DNA of 6,905 bases from Flavobacteriales bacterium CG18_big_fil_WC_8_21_14_2_50_32_9 (GCA_002770955.1 PCUH01000261.1:14446-21350); one strand, 5' to 3'. Shown: positions 1-6,415, numbered from the stretch's first letter. The notes: generated by a model not told the origin, from the sequence alone. A program made the numbers and translations.

Positions 1-2
1 AT

Positions 3-320
3 GAATAAGTTGGGAGGATTTCTTTTAATTTCATCTTTCACATCAATATTATATCTTTTTGGATAGCCTCCAATATGTGTTAACCAAACATCTACTTCTT
101 CGCACATAAACCGTAGGTTTTTGGGAAATACTTGTCTAATTTCTTGTCCATCAATATTGCCATAAACCCCTTTTAAAGGTTTTATTTTTTCTAATTTCTC
201 AATCACATCCATACTACCGACATCACCTAAGTGCCAGATTTCATCGCAAGAACTAAAAAATTTTTCTACATTGGATGGTAGAAATCCATGTGTGTCGGAA
301 ATAAGACCAATACGTTTCAT
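3..320 (-). CDS. YfcE/MJ0936-type metallophosphoesterase, C-terminus missing (runs off left edge)
   Basis: This is a minus-strand reading frame starting with ATG at 320-318 and open to the window edge, giving 106 residues. Metal-binding motifs of calcineurin-like phosphoesterases appear in order: SDTHG with Asp9 and His11, HLGD with Asp33, GNID with Asn55, and THIGGYP with His82. This order and spacing fit the YfcE/MJ0936 group, small cytosolic metal-dependent phosphodiesterases of about 160-185 residues. The last metal-binding motif of the family (a G-H-x-H near the C-terminus) would lie beyond the edge and is not seen. The start is secure because the first beta-strand and its metal motif follow immediately. 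The physiological substrate cannot be read from the sequence. It diverges from the beta-barrel gene at 431, with 110 bp between them and no convincing TAnnTTTG box for this gene. Confidence 0.9.
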   Translation of the reverse strand, partial: MKRIGLISDTHGFLPSNVEKFFSSCDEIWHLGDVGSMDVIEKLEKIKPLKGVYGNIDGQEIRQVFPKNLRFMCEEVDVWLTHIGGYPKRYNIDVKDEIKRNPPNLF

Positions 321-430
321 AAGTACATTTTTTCTGTTTTTCAGATTATGAAATTAAAGAATTAATTAGTTTTACCACTGATATACTAAAATAGTTTAAT
401 AAGAGTTATTACCTAAAAAAAATATTAATT

Positions 431-1192
431 ATGAAGATTACGCAAATTTTATTTTCAGTAGCACTACTATCAATAAGCAGTATATTGGTAGGTCAGGAAA
501 CAACAGATACGCTAAAATCTAGAGATGGAGATTGGGGTGTAGTGTTGAACTTAACTGGATTTATTAATAATATTTCCTTGGGAACTCAAAAAGACGTGAA
601 CAACAATAATACTATTTTGGTAAAACATCATTTAACAAATGACAAAGTACTTCGATTAGGATTGGGACTTACGTCCATAAGAAACAATAATTTTAAAGCC
701 GATAGTATTTCTCTGCCATCTGGCAATAGAGCTTGGAGAGAGGTAGATTCAATTGAAACTCGGTTTGATTTTTCGTTGGCTGTGGGATATGAAATGCACT
801 TTAAAGGAACGAAAAGGCTAGATCCTTATATAGGAGCAGAATTACTGATTGGAAGAATTGGAAATACTAAAATTAATGCTTCAACAAACATAACAGACAA
901 ATTAGGTACTCAAAAAATTCAACGAATTATTCAGCAAGATGGAGGTGCTACTTTGGGTGTAAATGTAGTTTCTGGATTCAACTTATTTCTTTTAGAACGC
1001 TTGAGCATTGGTGCTGAGGTAAATTTAGGGTATATTTTTTCGATTACAGGAGGAGATCAAAGTGAAAGTTTGAGCGATACGCCTGTTAGTGGTACACAAA
1101 CTAATTTTCTTACTAATTCTAAAGGTGGTATTTCAAGAAGAGGTTTTGATGTAAATTCTTCTGCAGGTTTATTGCTATCTTATTACTTTTAA
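431..1192 (+). CDS. Predicted outer-membrane beta-barrel protein
   Basis: This 253-residue protein starts with a signal peptide (Lys3, hydrophobic residues 5-20, likely cleavage around Gly21/Gln22). The mature part has alternating polar/hydrophobic strands with Gly and aromatic residues, such as VLRLGLGLTSI (about 74-84), FDFSLAVGYEMHF (about 112-124), a strand around 179-192 and the final LLLSYYF. Ending on Phe is typical of proteins inserted by the BAM machinery. It fits the loosely defined outer-membrane beta-barrel families of Bacteroidota (PF13505/PF13568-like), which are usually annotated without a substrate. Residues from about 209 to 237 are rich in Ser, Thr, Gly and Asn and may form a surface loop. 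It stands alone on its strand, with the phosphoesterase diverging upstream and a palindrome directly after its stop. No clear promoter box was found; TAGTTTTA at 367-374 is one mismatch from TAnnTTTG but lacks a matching -33 element. Confidence 0.8.
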   Translation: MKITQILFSVALLSISSILVGQETTDTLKSRDGDWGVVLNLTGFINNISLGTQKDVNNNNTILVKHHLTNDKVLRLGLGLTSIRNNNFKADSISLPSGNRAWREVDSIETRFDFSLAVGYEMHFKGTKRLDPYIGAELLIGRIGNTKINASTNITDKLGTQKIQRIIQQDGGATLGVNVVSGFNLFLLERLSIGAEVNLGYIFSITGGDQSESLSDTPVSGTQTNFLTNSKGGISRRGFDVNSSAGLLLSYYF

Positions 1193-1203
1193 AACATACG
1201 GAC

Positions 1204-1338
1204 TGTCTTTAATGTCAGATTTCATCGTTATTCTCGTTTTAAAAATCAGTCATCCCGATAGATCGGGGTTCCTGATTTTCAAAACTTCGAATGCCTCGAA
1301 CTCTAACATTATAGTTCAGCCTCTCGACATTATAGACA
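1204..1338. repeat. MITE-like nested inverted-repeat element between convergent genes
   Basis: The ends form terminal inverted repeats: TGTCTTTAATGTC (1204-1216) pairs with GACATTATAGACA (1326-1338) at 12 of 13 positions. Inside sits a strong palindrome (1236-1285, listed separately), a small TTCGA/TCGAA dyad (1286-1290, 1296-1300) and a second copy of the ACATTATAG end motif at 1306-1314, each copy preceded by CTCT. There is no reading frame. A 135-bp, non-coding, TIR-bounded unit of this kind resembles a miniature inverted-repeat element or a REP-like intergenic repeat. Only AC on both sides (1202-1203, 1339-1340) could be a target-site duplication, which is too short to count on. Whether it is repeated elsewhere in the genome cannot be seen here. 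Confidence 0.5.
1236..1285. terminator. Strong stem-loop, probable two-way terminator
   Basis: GTTTTAAAAATCAG (1236-1249) pairs with CTGATTTTCAAAAC (1272-1285) at 13 of 14 positions. After a 2x2 internal loop, the inner arms AT-CCCGA (1252-1258) and TCGGG-GT (1263-1269) close on a TAGA loop with one G-U pair. The stem lies 43 bp after the stop of the plus-strand beta-barrel gene and 79 bp after the stop of the minus-strand T9SS gene. The T-rich right arm (plus) and the T-rich complement of the left arm could serve transcripts from either side. It lacks a clean U-tract directly after a GC-rich stem, so the terminator role is inferred. CCCGAT...ATCGGG cores are, from memory, frequent in intergenic DNA of this phylum. 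Confidence 0.5.
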
Positions 1339-1364
1339 ACCTATAACTAAATTAAAAAAGAAGT

Positions 1365-2435
1365 TTATTGAACAATCAGTTTTTTAGTAAAAGATTGATT
1401 TTCTAATTTAACTTTTACAAAATAAATTCCTTTTGGAAGTGCCGAGGTTTCAATTTGAATGGAGTTTTTCCCATTGCTAACAACACCATTAAAAACAGAT
1501 TTAACTTGTTGTCCTAATTGGTTTAGGATGGTAATTTCAACTCCTTGAGACGCTTTCGCAACATCAAAACGCAATGTAATTACGTTTGTGTTAGTAGGAT
1601 TTGGAAATAATTCGAATGTATAATTATTTTCTAATTCATTAACGGAAACAGGAGGCAATGGATATTGAGAAATCACAGTTCTGGTTGTTTGTCCTGCATT
1701 ATTTCCATCAATAAAAGATAAAAGAGGGAATTTGCTGACACTTGGTTTGTAATAACTTACCACTTTCCCAGAGAGCGTAAGGGGTAAAATAGGAGGAAAA
1801 GGAGCGGGAAGAAATATCGTATCTGTTGTTAATGTATCTATTTGAACTACTCTAAGGACTCCAGTAATATCGGCAATGTTTGGCATTCTTAATGTTCCCC
1901 AGGCATCGGCAATAACATCAACAGTTCCATTCCCATTCGTTGTAATACTTGTAGCAACAGATGTAAATTGACCTGCATAATTATCAGTAAAACTATCTCC
2001 GTAATTAAAAGGAAATTTCATTGTAATTTCGGGGTCAAAGTTAAATTTAACAATGGTAACACCAAATGTATTGATGTTTAAAACTAAACCAGAATTAACT
2101 AAGCTATCAGTTCCAACTAGCTGAGCGTAACGCTTGTTAACAGGTGCACCATCAGTAGTATCGGCATAAGTTGCAAAAGGAAAATCAGAAGCATAAGTAG
2201 TGGTGGATGGATTTACAAAATAAGAAGTTTGAGAAATCCCTAAACCTTGTAAGCCAGAATAATCAAAAAGCACATTTGCTCCAATGGTATTGTCCAGCAC
2301 ACTATTGGTATCACCAACGTGATAGAGTTGATTGTCGCCAACAACAGGTGCGAAATTTGCAGAAGTTAAAACAGGTTGAGCGTACATAATTGCTCCCATA
2401 CTAAACAAAAATAGACTTGAATAAATTTTTTTCAT
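1365..2435 (-). CDS. Secreted protein with T9SS type A sorting domain
   Basis: This 356-residue protein begins with a signal peptide (MKKIYSSLFLFSMGAIMYAQ, cleavage near residues 19-20). Its last ~90 residues are a type A C-terminal sorting domain of the type IX secretion system: ELFPNPTNTN (275-284), a beta-rich middle with LNQLGQQV (304-311), LPKGIYFVKV (333-342) and the basic end KKLIVQ. In characterised T9SS cargo this tail directs export across the outer membrane and is removed as the protein is attached to the surface or released. Residues from about 21 to 260 are rich in Thr, Asn, Gly and Asp, look beta-stranded and match no enzyme family I recognise, so the function of the mature part is unknown. 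It lies 49 bp downstream of another minus-strand beta-barrel gene and may share its transcript. TACATTTA (minus strand, 2469-2462) is a one-mismatch -7 box, but no good -33 element accompanies it. Confidence 0.88.
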   Translation of the reverse strand: MKKIYSSLFLFSMGAIMYAQPVLTSANFAPVVGDNQLYHVGDTNSVLDNTIGANVLFDYSGLQGLGISQTSYFVNPSTTTYASDFPFATYADTTDGAPVNKRYAQLVGTDSLVNSGLVLNINTFGVTIVKFNFDPEITMKFPFNYGDSFTDNYAGQFTSVATSITTNGNGTVDVIADAWGTLRMPNIADITGVLRVVQIDTLTTDTIFLPAPFPPILPLTLSGKVVSYYKPSVSKFPLLSFIDGNNAGQTTRTVISQYPLPPVSVNELENNYTFELFPNPTNTNVITLRFDVAKASQGVEITILNQLGQQVKSVFNGVVSNGKNSIQIETSALPKGIYFVKVKLENQSFTKKLIVQ

Positions 2436-2484
2436 AAGGTTGTTTTTAATAATTAATAAAGTAAATGTACAAAAAAAGTAAATG

Positions 2485-3219
2485 TTAAAATTTCAAAGTG
2501 AATCCTATTCCGAAATTTATACCAATCATATCAAAGTTTATATAGTTAATTGTGTATGTAGTGGTGTTATATGGAGGATTTGTTTGTGTTTGTGGATTTG
2601 AAACATAAGTAGGTGTAAATTTTTGATAGTAATATCGTGTTATGCTGAAATGCAATAACAAACCTACGTGATTGGTAAAATAAAACCTATCATTAAAGCC
2701 TAAACTTATGTACTCACCTCTTCCTTTTAAAGAGCTAAGGTTGTTATTAGAAAATTCGTTGTAAAGCCATCTAATATTAGAAGAACCTAAAATAAGTTCA
2801 ATAAATAAATCGTTTTCCTCATTCGTATTTAAGTGAAAATTAAACCGGACACCAAAGTCTCTACTTCTTATGGAAGAAGTATTATAAATATCATTATTAT
2901 TAACTAAAAAATTATTTTGCCCAAATTTTAGCCCAACACCAAATCTATTAGAAATAGCATATTCAATTTTAACAGGAATAATAATACTTCCCATAGGGTC
3001 TGTTGGAACATCTTGGTCGACTCCTATATAAGTGTTATTGTTATATTGATTAGTATAGTAAGTAGTTTGAGTTCTTGACTTACTGGCATAATTACCAAAC
3101 CCAACCCCCGCATCAACAATCCAATTTCCTTTTTGAAAAGGTTGGGTTTGGCTGAGCATGGATGGAGCAGAAAGTAAAAAAACAGTTAGTAATGAAAGTA
3201 CTAACTTAATTGTTTTCAT
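2485..3219 (-). CDS. Predicted outer-membrane beta-barrel (porin-like) protein
   Basis: I place the start at ATG 3219-3217, giving 244 residues. A Met 12 codons upstream (3255) is in frame, but using it would put a hydrophilic stretch, FHYQLHLKQTH, ahead of the signal peptide and would place the start inside the TACATTTG promoter box at 3260-3253. From 3219 the protein opens with a classic signal peptide, MKTIKLVLSLLTVFLLSAPS, with likely cleavage near the SMLSQ segment. The remainder shows amphipathic strands (WIVDAGVGFGNY, RFGVGLKFGQNNF, DFGVRFNFHLN, HVGLLLHFSITRYYY) with Asn/Thr/Tyr-rich loops, and ends GINFGIGFTLKF with the terminal Phe of outer-membrane barrels. The ligand is unknown. 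It is divergent from the sensor kinase at 3367 and is followed 49 bp later by the T9SS-sorted protein, a plausible two-gene unit of surface proteins. Confidence 0.82.
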   Translation of the reverse strand: MKTIKLVLSLLTVFLLSAPSMLSQTQPFQKGNWIVDAGVGFGNYASKSRTQTTYYTNQYNNNTYIGVDQDVPTDPMGSIIIPVKIEYAISNRFGVGLKFGQNNFLVNNNDIYNTSSIRSRDFGVRFNFHLNTNEENDLFIELILGSSNIRWLYNEFSNNNLSSLKGRGEYISLGFNDRFYFTNHVGLLLHFSITRYYYQKFTPTYVSNPQTQTNPPYNTTTYTINYINFDMIGINFGIGFTLKF

Positions 3220-3252
3220 GTGAGTTTGTTTTAAATGCAATTGATAATGAAA

Positions 3253-3260
3253 CAAATGTA
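3253..3260 (-). promoter_or_regulatory. -7 box of the minus-strand beta-barrel gene
   Basis: Read on the minus strand this is TACATTTG, an exact match to the Bacteroidota sigma-ABfr -7 consensus TAnnTTTG. It lies 33 bp before the chosen ATG at 3219, so the leader would be about 27 nt long. The -33 region is T-rich with no clear TTG. The box overlaps the alternative upstream Met at 3255, which argues against that start. Confidence 0.55.
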
Positions 3261-3321
3261 AACAAAAAAAAGATGAAGTAATAAAAAGTTTATTTTTATT
3301 AGAATATTTAATGTATTAATT

Positions 3322-3329
3322 TATTTTTG
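3322..3329 (+). promoter_or_regulatory. -7 box of the sensor histidine kinase gene
   Basis: TATTTTTG matches TAnnTTTG and sits 37 bp before the kinase ATG, giving a leader of roughly 31 nt that ends in an A-rich stretch (ATAAAAGATAAAAAA), typical of translation starts in this phylum. No strong -33 TTG is seen about 20 bp upstream, so AT-rich chance matching cannot be excluded. Together with the minus-strand box it would make the 147-bp gap a divergent promoter region. Confidence 0.4.
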
Positions 3330-3366
3330 AAGACTATTTCTATAAAAAGCCATAAAAGATAAAAAA

Positions 3367-5322
3367 ATGAAGTATTATTTTACACAAATATTATTCTTAC
3401 TGGTAAGCCTGAATTTTGCATCTTCCATAAAAAATCAATCAAACACACAGCTAGATAGCCTTGAAAGATTATTAGCGACTCAAAATGACACGAACAAGAT
3501 TTATAACTTAGGAGAATTATGTTATCAATATTCATTTATAGATACTGAAAAAGCTATAAAATTTGGAAAACAGGGCGTTCTACTTGCTGAGAAGTTAAAA
3601 GATTCTGTTTTAATGGCTTCTGCTTATAATGATTTAAGTATAGCTTATCATTTTAAAGGAGATTATGATGTTTCATTGGTGCTGAACAAAAAGGCTTATT
3701 CTATAAGAAGAAACATGGGTGATAGTGTGGGTGTCGCAAAATCATTATCTAAAATGGCAAATGCTTATTATGAATTAGGAGATATGGCTAATTCATTAAT
3801 TTCAAATTTAAGGGCGATATCCATTTTTGAACAAAATAATTTAGAAGCTTATACTGGTCAACTCTTTGGGAGTGTTGGTAATATTTATGAACGGAATGGT
3901 AATTTTGAAAAAGCATTAAAATTTCAACAAAAAGCAACAGAAATAGCACAAAGAAACAATGATTTAAGAAGTTATATTACCTCAAGAGGCAACACAGCTA
4001 ATATATTTCAAAAGCTAAAGAAATATGAACAAGCAGAACAAATCTTTTTGGATCTAATTCCAAAAATTGAAGAATTTGGGAATTTTGAATATTTGGCAAG
4101 CATATATCAAGGGTTAGGTGTAAACTCAAGAATGAGAAAGCAAACACAAAAGGGAATAGAATATTATCAAAAAGCCTTAGAAATTTATGAAAAGATTGGA
4201 AGTAGAACTGGAATGTCTTTAATTTATGTGAATTTAGGTTATTGCTACTTAGATTTAAAGAAATTCGACAAAGCCAATGAATTTCTTCAAAAAGGACTGT
4301 TACTTAGTAAATCATCACAATCGTATTACCAATTAAAGCACGCCTATCAAGGCTTAGCCAGATTAGAAAATATGAGAGGCAATTATGACGCTTCTGATAA
4401 TTATTTTGATTTATATGTGGAAAATATGGATTCTATTTATAATGAAGAATCTAATAAACTGATTTCTGAGATGCAAGTGAAGTACGAAACTGCCGAAAAA
4501 GAAAAACAATTAGCAGAACAAGAGGTTATTATCACAAAGGAACAATTGCGGGTAAGGCAAAGAAATTACACACTTGTAGGTTTGGCATTAGTAATAATTT
4601 TTATTATTATTCTTGGAGTTTATATTTACAAACAACAAAAATTTAAGCAACAAAAATTGATTGAAGAAAATCAACTAAAGGATGAAATTGCTAAAATTAC
4701 CCTCCAAAATGAGCTGCATGAAGAGCGTATTAGAATATCAAGAGATTTGCATGATAATGTTGGCTCTCAACTAACATTTATTATTTCATCGGTAGATAAC
4801 ATGGGTTATTTATTTAAAACAGCCGATGAAAAACTTAGAGAAAAACTACATGGTATTGCTGATTTTAGTAGAACAACCATTACCCAACTAAGAGATACCA
4901 TTTGGGCATTAAATAAAGATGAAATAAGTTTTGAAGATTTAAAATCGAGGTTGTATAATTACATTGAATCTGCTAAACTAGCCAAAGAAAACATTACTTT
5001 TAATTTTGAGGTGGATGTAAATCAGAAAATAAGTTTTAACGCTATTGAGGGAGTAAATATTTACAGAATAGTTCAGGAAGCCATCAACAATTCGTTAAAA
5101 TATTCGGCAGCAACAACCATTAATGTTTTACTAAAAGAAAGTAAAGACAAACTAATACTTAAAATTGAAGATGATGGAATAGGATTTAATATTAATGAAG
5201 TAAAATTAGGCAATGGGTTAGATAATATGAAAAACAGAGCAACATCCATAAAAGCTAGGTTCAACATAGATTCAACACCAGAAAAAGGCACAACAATATT
5301 ATTAGAAATGCCAATTAAATAA
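3367..5322 (+). CDS. TPR-containing sensor histidine kinase (HisKA_3 / NarX-DesK class)
   Basis: This 651-residue protein is a complete membrane histidine kinase. Residues 1-21 form a signal peptide. Residues from about 41 to 355 are TPR-type helical repeats with a strict 40-residue period: equivalent turns fall at Leu90, Met130, Val170, Thr210, Leu250, Leu290 and Leu330. A charged coiled coil (about 360-399) leads into one membrane helix (about 402-421), so the TPR array is predicted to be periplasmic. A second coiled coil (about 424-455) precedes the HisKA_3 dimerisation segment with RDLHDN, where His462 is the phospho-acceptor. The HATPase domain has the N box EAINNSLKYS (571-580), the G1 box EDDGIGF (601-607) and the G2 motif GNGLDNM (616-622). 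All key residues are present. HisKA_3 kinases pair with NarL/LuxR response regulators, and one follows 63 bp downstream, making it the obvious partner. The signal sensed by the TPR region, possibly a protein or peptide, is unknown. Confidence 0.95.
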   Translation: MKYYFTQILFLLVSLNFASSIKNQSNTQLDSLERLLATQNDTNKIYNLGELCYQYSFIDTEKAIKFGKQGVLLAEKLKDSVLMASAYNDLSIAYHFKGDYDVSLVLNKKAYSIRRNMGDSVGVAKSLSKMANAYYELGDMANSLISNLRAISIFEQNNLEAYTGQLFGSVGNIYERNGNFEKALKFQQKATEIAQRNNDLRSYITSRGNTANIFQKLKKYEQAEQIFLDLIPKIEEFGNFEYLASIYQGLGVNSRMRKQTQKGIEYYQKALEIYEKIGSRTGMSLIYVNLGYCYLDLKKFDKANEFLQKGLLLSKSSQSYYQLKHAYQGLARLENMRGNYDASDNYFDLYVENMDSIYNEESNKLISEMQVKYETAEKEKQLAEQEVIITKEQLRVRQRNYTLVGLALVIIFIIILGVYIYKQQKFKQQKLIEENQLKDEIAKITLQNELHEERIRISRDLHDNVGSQLTFIISSVDNMGYLFKTADEKLREKLHGIADFSRTTITQLRDTIWALNKDEISFEDLKSRLYNYIESAKLAKENITFNFEVDVNQKISFNAIEGVNIYRIVQEAINNSLKYSAATTINVLLKESKDKLILKIEDDGIGFNINEVKLGNGLDNMKNRATSIKARFNIDSTPEKGTTILLEMPIK

Positions 5323-5366
5323 GCCAAATGACGTATTATTTATAAAACAATTACAACCTAAATTTG
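5319..5366 (+). promoter_or_regulatory. Dyad operator plus -7 box upstream of the response regulator (site 1)
   Basis: ATAAGCCAAATGACGTAT (5319-5336) overlaps the kinase stop codon and is copy 1 of a three-copy element; it matches copies 2 and 3 at 14 of 18 positions each. Exactly 22 bp later TAAATTTG (5359-5366) fits the TAnnTTTG -7 consensus. The response regulator ATG at 5386 would have a leader of about 14 nt. The right half, AAATGNNGTATT, is the best-conserved part. This implies that the response regulator has its own promoter in addition to read-through from the kinase. Confidence 0.6.
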
Positions 5367-5385
5367 CCTAAAAATACCACTTATT

Positions 5386-6039
5386 ATGAACATAAAAATA
5401 GCCATAGCCGAAGACAATAATTTTTTAGCTCAATCCATTGAAGAAAAACTTTCTTTTTTTGATGATCTTAAGTTTAAATACTGTGCCAAAAATGGAGCAG
5501 AATTGATTGGAAAATTAGAAGACGACCACAATATTGATGTCGTACTAATGGACATTCAAATGCCCGAAATGGACGGCATAAAAGCAACAACGCTTATTAA
5601 AAACAGATATCCTCAACTAAAAATAATAATGTTGACTGTTTTTGATGATGATGATAACATTTTCAATTCAATAAAAGCCGGTGCTGATGGTTATTTGTTA
5701 AAAGAAACCAATCCTGAAGAACTGCATAGTGGGATTTTACAAGTACTAGCTGGTGGTGCAGCCATGACTCCTTCTGTAGCATTAAAGACATTAAACTTGC
5801 TTCGTTTTCCTGAAAAATTAACCAAAGATAAAATTCAAGTAGAAGAAATTTCGCTTTCCAAAAGAGAAACAGAGATTCTTGAGCAACTCTCTAAAGGATT
5901 GAATTATCAATTAATTGCCGAAAACTTGTTTATTTCGCCTCCAACAGTTAGAAAGCACATAGAAAATATTTATAAAAAACTACAAGTGCATAATAAGATG
6001 GAAGCAGTACAAAAAGCAATGAAACACAATATTATTTAG
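5386..6039 (+). CDS. NarL/LuxR-family response regulator
   Basis: This 217-residue protein has the standard two-domain layout. The receiver domain (about 3-120) carries acidic Glu9 and Asp10, the phospho-acceptor Asp56 in VVLMD, the switch residue Thr84 and Lys106 in YLLK. The output domain (about 153-214) is a GerE/LuxR helix-turn-helix: SKRETEILEQLSKGLNYQLIA, then the recognition helix in SPPTVRKHIENIYKKL (184-199). All phosphorylation residues are intact. It lies 63 bp after the HisKA_3 kinase, its likely phosphodonor. A conserved dyad and a good -7 box precede it, and the same dyad recurs before the two following genes, so it probably controls its own transcription and both neighbours. 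Binding to that dyad is inferred from position and family (NarL/LuxR proteins bind short inverted repeats as dimers). Confidence 0.95.
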   Translation: MNIKIAIAEDNNFLAQSIEEKLSFFDDLKFKYCAKNGAELIGKLEDDHNIDVVLMDIQMPEMDGIKATTLIKNRYPQLKIIMLTVFDDDDNIFNSIKAGADGYLLKETNPEELHSGILQVLAGGAAMTPSVALKTLNLLRFPEKLTKDKIQVEEISLSKRETEILEQLSKGLNYQLIAENLFISPPTVRKHIENIYKKLQVHNKMEAVQKAMKHNII

Positions 6040-6064
6040 TTTTTATCAGTTCTCAGTACTCAAC

Positions 6065-6093
6065 CCCAATTTATAATCTCCAATTTCTAATTT
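6065..6093 (+). repeat. Degenerate 14-bp tandem duplication
   Basis: CCCAATTTATAATCT (6065-6079) and TCCAATTTCTAATTT (6079-6093) match at 12 of 15 positions with a 14-bp offset, and a weaker AATCCCTAAT continuation follows up to the second operator. This is pyrimidine-biased low-complexity DNA in the gap between the response regulator and the mini-HTH gene. No reading frame or RNA structure was recognised in it. Confidence 0.3.
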
Positions 6094-6105
6094 TTAATCC
6101 CTAAT

Positions 6106-6153
6106 ATACGGCAAATGCTGTATTGATAAGTTTTATTATTTAAAATTACTATG
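6106..6153 (+). promoter_or_regulatory. Dyad operator plus promoter upstream of the mini-HTH gene (site 2)
   Basis: ATACGGCAAATGCTGTAT (6106-6123) is the most symmetric of the three copies: its two halves pair at all positions except the central AA, if one G-T is allowed. TTG at 6123-6125 could be the -33 element, and 20 bp later TTACTATG (6146-6153) is a poor -7 box that keeps T, T, T and G of the six fixed positions. The box sits 22 bp after the dyad, the same spacing as at the other two sites. The leader to ATG 6162 would be only a few nucleotides. Confidence 0.55.
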
Positions 6154-6161
6154 TAAACGCA

Positions 6162-6356
6162 ATGAAAATCAATACAGAAAAAATTTCCGAACGAGAAAAA
6201 GAAGTAATTATCTTTAAGTATAAAGGATTAAACTACAACAGAATTGCAGAGCAAATGAACATTAGCCCAGCCACCGTTCGTAAGCACACAGAAAACATTT
6301 ATAAAAAATTTGATGTACATAATAAAGTGGAGGTCATACATAAAGTATTGAGATAA
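6162..6356 (+). CDS. HTH-only LuxR/GerE-type DNA-binding protein (64 residues)
   Basis: The whole protein is one LuxR-type helix-turn-helix: ISEREKEVI (8-16), KGLNYNRIAEQM (21-32) and the recognition helix in SPATVRKHTENIYKKF (35-50). Aligned with residues 155-213 of the neighbouring response regulator it is identical at 32 of 59 positions, by my hand count, and the recognition segment differs at only a few residues. There is no receiver domain, ligand domain or signal peptide. It looks like a copy of the output domain alone, comparable in size to Bacillus GerE. Because it keeps its own operator copy and an intact frame, it seems to be a real gene and not debris. It probably binds the same dyad as the response regulator, either as a constitutive activator or as a competitor; the sequence does not say which. 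Gaps are 122 bp upstream and 108 bp to the next gene. Confidence 0.85.
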   Translation: MKINTEKISEREKEVIIFKYKGLNYNRIAEQMNISPATVRKHTENIYKKFDVHNKVEVIHKVLR

Positions 6357-6367
6357 AAATTATAAAA

Positions 6368-6415
6368 ATAGTGCAAATGCCGTATTGTGAGTTTTTTCAA
6401 TTAACAATTCCTTTG
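6368..6415 (+). promoter_or_regulatory. Dyad operator plus promoter upstream of the secreted-protein gene (site 3)
   Basis: ATAGTGCAAATGCCGTAT (6368-6385) matches site 2 at 15 of 18 positions and also shares the following TTG (6385-6387). TTCCTTTG (6408-6415) differs from TAnnTTTG at one fixed position and starts 20 bp after the TTG and 22 bp after the dyad. This leaves a leader of about 44 nt before the ATG at 6465, with the usual A-rich end. CCTTTGCAAGG (around 6411-6420) overlaps the -7 box as a small inverted repeat of uncertain meaning. Confidence 0.6.

Noticed and set aside
1301..1335. CTCT...ACATTATAG direct repeats (1301-1314, 1321-1335) as the start of a CRISPR or iteron array
   Set aside because: There are only two imperfect copies 20 bp apart; they are explained by the terminal-repeat motif of the palindromic element.
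2207..2389. Plus-strand 60-codon open frame
   Set aside because: It lies fully inside, and antisense to, the T9SS-sorted protein gene; its product has no signal, motif or start context of its own.
3307..3320. TTTAATGTATTAAT upstream of the kinase as a fourth operator copy
   Set aside because: It shares only a GTATT-like end with the three sites, lacks the AAATGNNGTATT half, and its spacing to the -7 box at 3322 is far too short.
5073..5327. Minus-strand 84-codon open frame
   Set aside because: It is antisense to the HATPase domain of the kinase, whose N, G1 and G2 motifs are intact; it is a shadow frame.
6106..6123. The dyad read as an intrinsic terminator hairpin for the response regulator
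   Set aside because: A 7-bp stem is possible here, but no U-tract follows directly, the matching copies at 5319 and 6368 cannot form the stem, and the first overlaps the end of a coding region.
6162..6356. The mini-HTH as a decayed remnant of a full response regulator
   Set aside because: No receiver-domain remains were recognised in the 122 bp upstream, the frame is intact with its own ATG and stop, and it has its own operator copy.
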